This document shows, in pieces, positions 45,915-57,878 of a stretch of 64,000 nucleotides of DNA. The notes beneath the pieces are model-generated. The model worked only from the letters and a program-made list of their open reading frames with translations, did not search any database and was not told where the DNA came from. The stretch spans positions 4,216,001 to 4,280,000 of the forward strand of contig JAPTOF010000024.1 of assembly GCA_028554755.1 (NCBI GenBank). The letters are read 5' to 3'. Position 1 is the stretch's first letter. Each line of letters opens with the position of its first letter. The stretch comes from Cordia subcordata (taxonomy: Eukaryota; Streptophyta; Magnoliopsida; Boraginales; Cordiaceae). The position numbers and the translations under genes were made by a program.

Positions 45915-48240
45915 ATGAATCAAAATAAAATTGATTTCAGTCCAGGTAGTTCAGCTAGGAAACAAATACAAGCTGAATTTCAAAAATCGATATATCAACC
46001 TTTCAGAGATTGGTTTGCTAAAAATATTAATTTAGCAGAAAGAAAATTACTTCAAGATGAATTCCATAACCATTTGGAAAATATAAATGAAATAAAAGAT
46101 TTTATTCCATGGTTTTTAGAAACTTATCTAGGAAATCATATTAATGTCCTAGAAAAATATTGGAAATTGAAAAATGGAGAACAAGTAGAATCAATCTATC
46201 CTCCAACACATCAACCAATAATAATGGATAAAGAAAGAATGAAGTTATACGCTAATGCTTTCTTTAATCTGCAAGAGAATGAAACTCTTCCAACCACAAC
46301 AAGAAATATAAATGATGTGGTAAAACAAAATAATTTTACTAATTTGTACTTAGTAGCCTTAGGAGAACAAATATTATTTCTCAATAATAGGTTATTAAGA
46401 AATTATGAAATAATAATGGAATTAAAAAATTCTCTGGAAAAATTACAAAGTAATAATAAGGAGAATAATATTGGAGAATCTTCAAGATTTAGAAGTCATC
46501 CAATTCAGCCTCCTCCAGAAATAAAAAAGTTTAAATTAAGTCAAGTATCAGAATTTGAGAAACTTCTTGATAATAAGTTTAAGACATTTAAATTAAATGT
46601 TATAACTAAAGAAGAAGTTCCAGATTTAGTTGATAATATACATCAGCAAGAAATTGTTAATGAAACTCTTAATAGAATAAAGAGTAATAATAAATTTGCT
46701 GATAAACCGGTCCAGAAAAAATATTATTATCCAAGACTGACACCTCAAGATGTTTTATTTGAGGAATTACCTAATGAACAAACTTACTATAATGGTAAGA
46801 TGATTTATGAGTGGAATATAGATGGTCACTCAGATCAACAAATTTATAATACCATCCATAGAATGATGATGTATGCTACAATATGTAGACAACACAATAA
46901 TACAGATAAAAGTATTGCTTTGATGATAATAGCAGGGTTCATGTGCCAGCTTAAAGGTTGGTGGGAAAATTATCTCAATGAAACCCAACGTCAAACTGTC
47001 TTGAATACTACAAGAACAGAGAATAATATAATTAAACAGGAAGCTGTTTATACTTTAACAATAAATATTTGTGAACATTTTACAGGAAGATTCACAACAA
47101 ATGCAGAGAATATAAGATCTCTAATCTTGAATCTCAAGTGTCCTACTCTTACCTCATTTAGGTGGTATAAGGATGTATTCCTTAGCAGAGTAATGGAATT
47201 ACCTGATGCTAATCAAGCACATTGGAAGTCTAAATTTATAGATGGTCTTCCACATTTATTTGCTGAAAGAGTAAAGAAAACTCTTAGAATAGGTATTTCA
47301 CCTATTGATTATGATAATCTTACATATGGCATAATAATAGGAAAATGCATGCAAGAAGGTTTAGCTTTATGCAATGAAATTAAGTTAAATCAACAAATTA
47401 AAAAACAAAAGTTAACAGAGCAGTCTCAATTAGGACAATTTCATGGAACAATTTGGGATTGAAGTAGGTCAATCTGGTAAACCTAAGAAATATACTAGGT
47501 TTTCTAATATTCAGAAATATAATTCTCCAGTCTATCAGAAGAAAATAGCTGCTAGAACAGAGAGAAAGAAAATAAGGAAAAATGTGAAAAAACAACAAGG
47601 ATATAAAAGGATTAGATCAAAATCCAAACCTATTGTTTGTTATAAATGCGGCAGAATAGGTCATCTTGCTCCTGACTGCAAAATAAAAAAGAAAATAAAA
47701 GCATTAAAAATTGATGAGGATTTAAAAGAAAATCTTATGAGTATAATGCTTAATTCTGAATCTGAACAAGAAGATCAAAAAGATCTTAATTACTCAGAGG
47801 AATCTAGCTCTGAGGATAATCTGAAATATTTATCAGAAGAATCTGAAACTGCAGATAGTTCAGAAGAGGAATATAAACCTTGTGATAATTGTATGAATAC
47901 TATACAAAAAGAAGAAAAAGATGATTTTTATCAATTGTTATCACAATTCAGAAATATGGAACTGAATGTTTTAACTAGTGATAATGTAATTGAATTACTC
48001 AAAACAATAAAAGATTCTGAACTCCGTAATAAAATCTTGGAATCTTTAGGGAAATTAAAGGAACCTGAAGAATTAACAATCCAAGAAGAAGAAAAATTCA
48101 TTCCTTATACTTTATCAGAAGTAAGAAAAAGGATTGAGGAAAAACAAAATATAAAATCCTCTATAACCTCTGTAACTACAATACAGGATTTAAAAGAGGA
48201 AGTTAATAATTTGAAAACTGAAGTTAAAAGATTAACTCAG
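45915..48240 (+). pseudogene. Component A capsid region, nearly intact
   Basis: ATG 45915 (MNQNKIDFSPGSS). Open for 515 codons through FRDWFAKNINLAER, SIYPPTHQP, QLKGWWENYL and DANQAHWKSKF; a single extra-base type break lies near 47440 (CAATTTCATGGAAC). The frame then continues with the basic region, knuckle CYKCGRIGHLAPDC at 47638-47679 (about residue 574), and the acidic tail (SEESSSEDNLKYLSEESETA). This is the best capsid copy in the window. Conversion to mature capsid would need the downstream protease. Confidence 0.85.
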
Positions 48241-50294
48241 GATAATATTGATATAAATAAAAGATTAGATAAGATGGATAAAGGGAAAAATAAAATTCCT
48301 GAATCCAGTACTAATAAAGAATTAGAACCATTTTTAGGAAAAATGGAATATATAACATCTCAAAAATGGTTAGTCAAAATTGATCTCTTAATACAAGGAG
48401 AGTATAAAAAAGAATTAATTGCGTTAATAGATAGTGGCGCAGATTTAAATTGTATCCAGGAAGGATTAATTCCTACAAAATATTTTGAAAAAACCACACA
48501 TACATTATCAAGTGCTAGTGGAAATAAAATGGATATCTTATATAAGTTATCTAAAGCTTATATTTGTGTTAATAAACAATGTATTCCTAATAGTTTTGTA
48601 TTAGTTAGGAATATGACAAATCAAGTCATATTAGGAACACCATTTCTTAACAAAATATTTCCAATAAAAGAAATTACTATTAATGGAATAATAGGTAATT
48701 TTGAAGGAAATGAAATTCAATTTGAATTCATAAAAGACCCCATAACTAGGTACTTAATGAAATGGTTGAGTTAATAAAAGCTAAAAACAACCAGTTGAAT
48801 TTTCTTAATCAAGAAATTAACTCATTAACAATAAATGAGAAATTACAAAATCCTCAACTTCAACAACGTATAAAGTTGTTAATAAATCAATTTTCAGTAG
48901 AAATTTGTGCTGATCATCCTAATGCATTTTGGGATAGGAAAAAACATATTGTTAGTCTACCATATGTAGATGATTTTGATGAAAGAATGATAACAACAAA
49001 ATCAAGACCTGCTCAAATGAATGAACAAGAATAGGTTAGATGTAGAGAAGAAATAAATATGTTTCTACAAAAAGGATTAATCAAAGAATCCAAATCAGCT
49101 TGGAGTTGTACTGGTTTTTATGTTAATAAGAAATCAGAAATAGAGAGAGGATCTCCGAGATTGGTAGTTAATTATAAACCTCTTAATAAAGTTTTGAAAT
49201 GGATAAGATACCCACTTCCTAATAAAAGGGATTTGATTAATAGAATACATGATGCATGTGTATTTTCAAAATTTGATATGAAATCTGGCTATTACCAAAT
49301 ACAGGTAGTAGAAGAAGATAGATATAAAACTACTTTTGTGGTACCATTTGGTCATTATGAATGGAATGTAATGCCTTTTGGTTTGAAAAATGCCCCTTCT
49401 GAATTTCAGAAGATAATGAATGATATATTCATACCATATAATGATTTCATGGTTGTATATATTGATGATGTCTTAGTATTTTCAAAAGACATTAATACTC
49501 ATTTTAAACATCTTGAAATATTCAAGAATCTTCTTATTAAAAATGGGTTGGTTGTTTCAAAACCAAAAATGGTGATTTTTCAATCTAAAATCAGATTTTT
49601 GGGATATAATATTGAAGATGGGAAAATAATTCCTATTGATAAGAGTATTGAATTTGCTTCTAAATTTCCAGATGAAATTTTGGATAAAACTCAATTGCAA
49701 AGATTTTTAGGCAGTCTTAATTATATTCAGCCTTATTATAAGAATTTGGCTAATGATACTGCTATTTTATATGAGAGACTGAGGAAATCCCCTTCCCCTT
49801 GGTCACAAAGTCATACTGAGGCAGTGAGAGTAATTAAATCTAAAGTCAAACAGTTGCCTTGTCTCATGCTTGCAAATCCACAATGGGATTAGATTGTGGA
49901 AACGGATGCTTCAGATATAGGTTATGGTGGAATACTCAAACAGATTCAACCATCAACAAAACAAGAATATCTGGTTCGCTTCACATCAGGAAAATGGAGT
50001 GACAGCCAGAAGAATTATGCACCTGTTGCAAAAGAAATTTTAGCTATTGTCAAAAGTGTTTTGAAATTCCAAGATGATCTTTTGAATAAAAAGTTTTTGA
50101 TCAAAACTGATTGCAAATCTGCAAAATTTATGTTTAATAAAGATTTTAAACATGATGTTTCGAAATATATGTTCGCAAGATGGCAAAAATATTTAGCCCC
50201 TTTTGAATTTGAAATCAAACACATTCAGGGAAAGCATAATACTTTGCCTGATTTTTTATCCCGTGAATATTTGCAGGGGAATGCAACCTCCTGA
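48241..50294 (+). pseudogene. Component A protease-RT-RNase H, broken by one frameshift and two stops
   Basis: Protease LIDSGADLNCI with DSG at 48430-48438, RT with FSKFDMKSGYYQ and YIDD at 49458-49469, and RNase H with ETDASDIGYGG (near 49899-49931). Defects: one base lost near 48749 (ACTAGGTACTTAATG), a nonsense change CAG to TAG at about 49033, and AAG to TAG at 49890-49892. End TGA at 50292-50294. Apart from these, it is almost the same protein as 31662-33746. Confidence 0.85.
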
Positions 50295-51799
50295 TGGGGG
50301 TTTTCAAGGCCGTGGGAAATATGTCCATGGTGGATCATCAAAAGGCCGTGGCAAATATGGTCATGGTAAAGGTAAAGGGAGAAATAATGCTCCTGATTAT
50401 TTCTATGCAAATAAAGCATTAGAAATTGCTTCTGAAGAAGCTGAAGTACGTAAAAATATATTGCGTGCTCGTAAGTTTGATATTAAACTTCCCATCCAGT
50501 TCACCAATATATTCAGAAACAATAAAGTTTCTTGAAGAACTGGAGAAAAAAGCAGAAGAAAGAAATATAAGTTCTTTCGCTTCAGCTCTAAATACTATAG
50601 AGCAAGATGAATCTGTGCAATATACACAGAATGCAGGAGAGGAAATAATCCTCTATTTATCACAGAAGGATATCATAGATCAACAAGATCCATGGTTGCT
50701 GATGTCCAAATATCTGGATGATTTCTCATTTCCAGCGCAGTCTTATAAGACGAGACACCACTATGAGAAAATTCTCATGGAGACGCAATCTGCAGATTTT
50801 GAACATTTCAAAAAGAGTGGAAAGGCAGATATGATGTCAAAAGATATTGCTTATAGCAAGATCTATGTGAAGACTCTTATCAATGCAGAGCAGTAGGGAC
50901 TTTCAACACATAAACTGAAGTCCTATGTGATATCAACACAACAAGGTCCCATACTATATTCTTATTGAGATTATGTTGAAGGTTTCTCAAAAGTATTCTA
51001 TTTTGAGAATGACCAGCATAAACATTCATGGTTCGTGAAGATAGCTGGTGCTGTCCTTAATAAGGATATTCCATCATGGTTCATAATTTGGTGGAATTAT
51101 TTTGGTCCAAATTCATCAATACTTCTAGAACCGTTCCAGGATCTTTATAAAAGATGGAAGGAAGTTTCGCCAAAGATGCAGCATTTTAATCAACAATCAA
51201 TTGAAGGTACTGCAACAATGTATTTCTTTCTGGAATTCTCAATTCCTTGGATTGTCAGATGGATCCCAGAAGTCAGTCAAGCAGATAAGCATGTTCCATG
51301 TTTGAAGAGAATATTCTTCACAAAATTCTGGCAAAAGATGATACAGAAAGATCCAAAGACGAACCAATTATATTCCCAGGATCTTATCAAGGAGATTGAA
51401 GAAAAGCTTCAACAATACAAGAAGGAAGCTAAAGAGAAGAAAGCAACAATTCAACCAAAATCATGGTTTGAACAGTTCGTGAATAAGTTGCAGAAGGAAA
51501 ATCCATCCATATCTTTGTAGGATATAATGTTGCAATATATGGATAATGTCAAAGAGGAGATGATACAATTCACTCAACAAAGTGATACATCTTCAGAAAA
51601 GTCCGAGAAGTCAATGGAGATTTCGCCCCAAGGCAGCAGATATTTCTGTCTTGCAGGACAATCACAAGATCTAGAGGAAGAAGAAAACTATTCCTTGGAT
51701 GACGTGTTCGAATCAATGAAGGACGCGTTGAAAGGTCCGCTTCAGATAAAGAAGAAGGGAGAATCGTCCCAAGATGTTCCTAAACAGGATAAAGTTTAG
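50281..51799 (+). pseudogene. Component A ORF4, full span with stops
   Basis: ATG 50281, overlapping the RNase H stop; end TAG 51797-51799; about 505 codons long. Gly/Arg-rich N-terminus, conserved core and acidic C-terminus all present. About 2 bp lost near 50490-50505; stops TGG to TAG at about 50893-50895, TGG to TGA near 50967, and CAG to TAG at about 51518-51520. Function in the viral cycle is unproven (transactivator position). Confidence 0.8.
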
Positions 51800-52610
51800 G
51801 AAAAAAGGGAAAAGAATAGTGGTTATCATGATGTCAGTGGAGAAAGCGGTCGTGATAATTGCTTCAAGACAAAAGGAATCTCAAGAATAAAAAATTCTTG
51901 AGGAAAATCAAAAATAATCTGCAGAAAAAGAATATATTTGCAGAACAAAATATATTGTTGTAATATGAAGATCAGTTATATGAACTGATGATGAAATGAA
52001 GATCAGCCTTATTGAGTGATGATAAGGAAAAATACAAGAGTTGTTCAGATATAGAACAATGAAGATTTGCAGTTTTGAAGGTGGTAGAATATGGTACTAC
52101 TACAGAAAGAAGAATTGAAGAATCATTTATAATGATGATTGAAGAAGGAGAATCATATATATTGACGATCATGAAGATAAATGATTGTTGAGGAAGATGA
52201 TGAACAGAAGCAACTATTATTGTTGTTGACAAGTTGCTGATAGAATAATTCTGAACGAGATAAAGTTTGGGAAAAAGAATAGTAAATGTCATCATAATGG
52301 TGAAAGCAGTCATAATGATCATGATAAATGATGATGTCGAGACAGCTAGCAAAAAGGAACTGTTTCAACAATACAGCTAAATAAGAAGCTGAAGAAAGAA
52401 TCTGAGAAGATTTGTCGTATCAAGACAAATGACGAGAAGATTTGTCAATATTAGGCAAACAGTTCTACTATTCATAGATAGTGGAATTTACTGTTCATAA
52501 ACAGTAATTTACTTTTTACTGTTTGTAGATAGGATGTGTCTGCGGATCTGAAATGTTTGGAATCCGTAGAAAATTGTTTTTGATTGTTTTTGAAGTCCGA
52601 GCACATCAAT
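51800..52610 (+). other. Junction of A 3' end to B 3' region
   Basis: A 3' flanking sequence continues to about 51881 (GACAAAAGGAATCTC), then B sequence (AAGAATAAAAAATTCTTGAGG) takes over in the same orientation and leads to the B promoter. The A promoter is lost. Frames on the minus strand here are incidental. Confidence 0.75.
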
Positions 52611-52660
52611 TGTCTATAAAAGGAAGAAAGACTCGGATGCATGAAGATGGATATACAGGT
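52440..52660 (+). promoter_or_regulatory. Component B promoter
   Basis: TATAAAAG at 52615-52622; TCCGAG/CTCGGA inverted repeat around it; TTTACTTTTTACTGTTTGTA and GACGAGAAGATTTGTC upstream. It drives the full plus-strand B unit that follows. Confidence 0.75.
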
Positions 52661-52719
52661 AGAGAAATAAAATAAAATAAATACATATACAGATATAGGA
52701 GAAAATTGTAAAATATTTT

Positions 52720-53259
52720 CTTATCAATAATATTTTGATGTTTTTGAAAATATTTTGTTCATGATCTGCCCTAATATGGGGTAGAGATCAAGATGGATTA
52801 TGGTAATATCAACATACCATAATGGTATGTCTTAGGCTATACTACTCAGACCTTGAGGATAATTCTCAAATACTCCGCTGTCATGATTATTTCTTAGGAG
52901 TAGGATATATTTCTTGACAGAAAGATCTAAGGGAGCCTTATATAGGTATATCTCAAAGGAATTATTGCCCAGTTGCCGTTGTTGTTGTGATTTTGAAAGG
53001 CGTTTGAAGGGCTGAGATATTCCGCTAGAGTTAAATTTATATATGGCTGTAAAACTCCTCAGATCTAATCTGTTATCCGGAATATCGCCTAAGCTTAAGG
53101 ACTGGTCTATGTCCGCGGCTGAATGTTATTTGCGGCTTATCACCTGGGCCTCAATACATAGTTGGTATCAGAGCCATGGAAACATGATCTGTAAGGTATG
53201 TTGTTATGATATTTTGCTATTGCTTTAATCCATCTGTGTTTTGATCGAAAAATTTGATC
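52720..53259 (+). other. Component B leader
   Basis: Complete leader with conserved loop (near 52875-52890), shared end block, the PBS-spanning upstream ORF (ATG 53043 to stop 53226-53228, 61 codons) and PBS. Confidence 0.7.
53163..53175 (+). promoter_or_regulatory. tRNA-Met primer binding site (B type)
   Basis: TGGTATCAGAGCC, 85 nt before the B ORF1 ATG. Confidence 0.9.
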
Positions 53260-55481
53260 ATGTCTGCAATATTTTCAAATACTTTGATATCTGAAAATAA
53301 TATGTTTTCAATTCAGTCTGATAAAATCAATCTATTCCTAATAATTATTTTAATAATAATACAAATCAAAATAAAATTGATTTTAGTCCAGGAAGTAGGG
53401 CTAGAAAACAAATTCAAATGGAATTCAATACACCTAAATATAAAGAATTTAGGGATTGGTTTGCTAAAAATACAGATTTAGCAGAAAGACAAAAGCTTCA
53501 AGAAGAATTCTATAAAGAATTAGAAAGGAGAAATCAAATAGAAGATTTTGTTCCTTGGTTTTTTAAAAACCAATTAACTCCTAAATTAAATGTTTTAGGA
53601 AAAGTACTCATGCAATATAAAAAACATGAGAAAAGAAAGGAAATAAAAAAAGCAAAAAGAAAACAACAAAAAGAAAAGATGAAGCAATTATATAATTTAT
53701 TGCGTGAAAATGGAATAGAATTCTTATCTGATAAAGATAAGGAAAGAAGGCGTCAGAAAAATAAAAGACGTAGGGAAAAACAAAAAATCAAAAGAAAACA
53801 AGAAAATAAAATTCTTACTGAAAAAGATAAGAATATAAAATTATCAGGAGAAGGAAACTTAGATTATTATAAAAAATCTAAGAAGAAAAAGAAACAAAAA
53901 GAAAATCACAATTCTGATTTAATAAAAGATCAAATTGGAGATTTAATAAGTTTTTCAGATAATGAAAAAGACTCTGAAAAAGAAATAGAGACAGAAGAAT
54001 CTTCTAATAAAAAGAAGAAAGTTTATAAACATAAACATAGATCACCTCATTGGTATGAAAAGAAAGAAATGAGGAAAAAGCTCATAATTGAAGCCAAAAA
54101 ACAAAAAATTGAAGAATTAAAGAAGTTGGGTGAATATATACCAAAAAAGAAATATAAACCATGTGAATTTTGTGGTAAAAATACCCATAATACTTATATG
54201 TGTTGGGCCAGAAGGAAACTGGAAAAAATAAATAAATTGAAAGTTGATAACAATATTCAAACAAAATTAATTGAAATTGTTATTAAAACAGAAAATAATA
54301 ATTCTGATGCAGAAGAATCTTTTACTTCAAAATTCTGAAAATAATGAATCTCAATCCTTAAATATTATTGAGGATAATAATGAAAGAAAATATATAAATC
54401 TTTAAAATATCTTAAAGATAATTTTCAAAAATTTGAAAGTTTTGAAAATAAAGAAAATCCAAAGAAATTGGAATATTTAACAGAATCAGATAATTTTAAT
54501 TCTAAGAATATCAATTCTAATAAAGAATTTAATTCTGAAGAAGAAAATAAATTAGAAGCAACAAATACTTCTAAAAATTTTGAAAATAATGAAGCAGATT
54601 TATATAATTTAAATAAATCTGAATCCTTAGAAATTATTAAGGTTAATAATTCAGAAATGATATATAATTCTGAATTAAAGGAATTAGATAATAATTCTAA
54701 TGAACAGATTAATTCTGAAAAATTTTATGAAGAAATTAAATTTGAAAGTAATAATTCAGATGAAGGATATAATTCTGAAAAAGAAATTTGGTATTATGAA
54801 GATTACCAAAGATATGAATTAAATAAAATTTCAGAAAATATTCAAAGAGATAATAACTTTAATACAGAAAGTTATATTGTGAATAATAATACAAATAAAA
54901 ATATTAATCTAAACAATTCAATTGATAATATTGAATTAGAAACAGATAAGAAATCTTTGATAAATAATTCAAAGAAAAATATTGATTTGAATAAGAATTC
55001 GAATGAGGATATTGAATTCAGAATAGATAATGAACCTATAATTCATAATTCAAAGGATAAAATTGAAACTAATAAAAATGAAAATTCAATATTTGATTCT
55101 GATAAATAATTATTAATTCCAAATAACCTCAATAATCTGGAGGGAATTAAATCTGAAGATTTAATTAATTTTGAAAATAAAAAATTTGGAAATTCTGAAG
55201 TAAATAAGTCAGAACAATCTAATGGATTGAAATTAAAATTAATTACTGAGAAAGAAATTTTATATAAGATTTCTGCTAATTCAATTGAAATTGAGGAAAA
55301 ATCTGAAAACAATCCTGATATAAGATTACAGGAACAACAAAACAAATTGAATAATTTGTTTCAATCAGATTTGAATAATCTGAAGAAAGAAATAAAAATT
55401 TCTTCAAAAAGTCTTCATAAAAGAGAAGATAATTCTAAACTAACAAATAAGTTAGAGAAAACCAATTTGGGAAAATTGTGA
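53260..55481 (+). pseudogene. Component B ORF1, plus copy with breaks
   Basis: ATG 53260 (MSAIFSNTLISENNMFS). A deletion near 53320 shifts the frame; the capsid-like domain (FRDWFAKNTDLAERQKL) is open from 53418 to 54338 together with the Lys-rich region, DLISFSDNEKDSEKE and zinc knuckle CEFCGKNTHNTYMC (54162-54203). Frame break near 54330 (TACTTCAAAATTC), another region near 54390, and a stop GAA to TAA at 55107-55109. The tail end runs 55227-55481. Same architecture as 41135-43364. Confidence 0.8.
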
Positions 55482-57203
55482 AGAATAATTTAATGTAAGA
55501 TTCAAATCATAATTTTGGATCTAACAAAAAGAAATCCAAAAGGGTAAAAGAAAACCTCAACTTTAATAAAAGTTGGAAAAATTCAAAAAGAATTTAGGTT
55601 TGAGATAATAATGAAAACCTCTTAATTCTTATAAAGAAGAAAAGAGTTTTAATAAAGAAAAAATTTTTTTATCAATATAATTGATAAAATATTTTATTCA
55701 GAAGGAATATAAAAGCAGTAAATATTAATAAAGAATATAATGCTTAATTTTGAATTGCAAAAAGATCAAGAGAATCTTGAGAACTCAAAAAATTTTAGTT
55801 TTGAGAATGGTTTTAACTAGCAGTACTCAATTGAGTACTAGAAAAAACAATTTCAGTTTTACTGGTTTTTGAATTTATTCAAAACATCATATTTGTGTTT
55901 GAATTTCTCAAGGACAAACATTCCTTAAAAACCTCAAAAAGTTTAATCGTTTGATATTTTAAATATTTTGTGAAAACCTATCAATAATATGAAGGTTTGT
56001 ATTATTTATTTTGTAAATACTCTTTTATATATTGAGTGAAACACTTACATATTGAGTGAGAAATGTTCGTTGAAAATCAGTTGGAATTACAACTGTAGTT
56101 TCAGAAAAGTTCATGAAGCATAAGTTCATGATGAAGACATATGGAAGCAGGTTATAAAACTGATTGCAGATAATTCTGATCTGTATGAAGGTATACAGAT
56201 GTTGTGATTTTGAAACAATATGTTTTGACCAAAACTATATGTTTAAAAAATTCTATAAGAATTTATTGGTTCGATTTACATATGAAATTTAAGAATTAAA
56301 ATATTCTTATAAACTAATTTGGTTTATTTGTAAACTTGATACAGTTTATTTGTTCAAGAAAATCTTGAAAAAAAAAATTCTAATATATTCTTATAAGTTA
56401 TTTCCACTTATAAAGTGAAATTTCAAAAATCAAAAGTTTATTAAAATCTTAATAAGATTTTTGATTTGTTTTCAATATTCATTTGTGAAAAAATGAATGA
56501 TTTGAAAAATTTTATCCAAAGATTATAAATCTTGAAAAATTCTATAAAAAAGAATTTTGGTTTGTTTATCGATATATTTTGAGAAAAAATTTGTCTCAAA
56601 AAGGATTTTTAATAAAATTTCAATACTAGATTGAAATTCATAAACTTATTTGTTTATGATATTATATTTTGAATGAATGAATTTTGAAATAATCAAAATT
56701 GTTATATTGAGAAAATTTTGTTTAACCAGATTTATTAGTTTGGTTTGATAAAAATTTCAAAATTATAATATTTTGAAAATTAATAAATATGAAAGATTTT
56801 TAAAATCTTTTGAAACAACTGAAAGTTTTATGTATCTTATATACATATTTAATATATTTGATGCATAACGTATAAAGTATAAACAAAATAAAATATATCT
56901 GAAAGATTAATTTTAATGTAAGAACATAATTTCTGAAAAATTTGTTATACCAAATTTATTAATTTCAGTTTTACAAAATAATTTCAAATGAATAATATTT
57001 TGAAATGATTTTAATACAATCTTGAGTTTATATATAAATTTATTTTGACTAATACAATATTGATAATTGTATGACTTGAGTAACTCTTACCCGTCTGTGT
57101 TGTAAGAACAAACATACTATTATTTAGTATTGTTTTATTTCAAAATAGATTCAAGGTATATAGAAAATAAATCTATATTTGAAATAAATCTCAATAATGA
57201 ATT
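55482..57203 (+). other. Component B noncoding region
   Basis: Conserved 1.7 kb block without ORFs. Contains closely spaced short inverted repeats, e.g. TGTATCTTATATACAT, AAAATCTTAATAAGATTTTT and AAAGATTTTTAAAATCTTTT. Role unknown. Confidence 0.7.
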
Positions 57204-57407
57204 TTGAAAAAAATAATTTTGTGTTTACCCACTGAAGAGGGGTTAGAATACTCTACAGCTAGTCCTCTTAGACCAGTGAGAGGTAAAGACGAATCAATTC
57301 TGGTTATAGTTGGAGGTTTACTAAAAACTTATGAAAATCCTATTCAACTGGGAGACGAGTTGAAATTACTTTTTAACTGGGGAAAAGTTAAACCAGAATT
57401 ATATTAG
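57204..57407 (+). CDS. Component B small ORF
   Basis: Reads KKIILCLPTEEGLEYSTAS, then RGKDESILVIVGGLLK and WGKVKPELY before TAG 57405-57407. No in-frame ATG: the frame opens with TTG. About 50-65 residues, acidic/hydrophobic mix, no known domain. Four other copies are open, so it may be coding through an upstream exon. Confidence 0.4.
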   Translation: MKKIILCLPTEEGLEYSTASPLRPVRGKDESILVIVGGLLKTYENPIQLGDELKLLFNWGKVKPELY

Positions 57408-57692
57408 ATTTTGGTGAGTTACAGACTAATGCAGTCTGAGAAATATCCCAGAGAGAAAAAAAAAATCTGAAAATAAAGATATTCAGAGAGAAAAGAATAT
57501 TTGAGAAAATATTTGAAAAAAAAATATTTGAAAATCAAGAAGAGAAAATTTCTGCAACAATAAAGAAAAATAGAAAAGAATTTTGGAAAGAAGAAGTTTC
57601 TGTTGGAAGATTAAAGCTGTAACAGGTACTTCCAGGAAAATTATCAGAAACCAAGATGCTGTGAACCCGCAAGCCGAAATTGTTGTTGTGAA

Positions 57693-57878
57693 ATGGCGTT
57701 TAGGGTGTTAGGCCAAGTGGTAATTGATATACTTCCTACCAAGGTAAATCCTATGGCAGCAATAAAATTTTCTGGGAAAATTCTGAAAGAAAAATTCAGA
57801 TTCTCAAAAAAAAAAAATTTGCAGAAGAAAAGAAGAAGAAAGAAGAAGAAAAAATTCTTGAGGAATAAAGAAGAATAA
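57693..57878 (+). CDS. Component B small Lys-rich ORF
   Basis: ATG 57693, 61 codons, MAFRVLGQVVIDILPTKVNP then a Lys/Arg tail. Shares its N-terminus with 15764-15982. Not recognised; could be basic DNA-binding or fortuitous. Confidence 0.35.
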   Translation: MAFRVLGQVVIDILPTKVNPMAAIKFSGKILKEKFRFSKKKNLQKKRRRKKKKKFLRNKEE

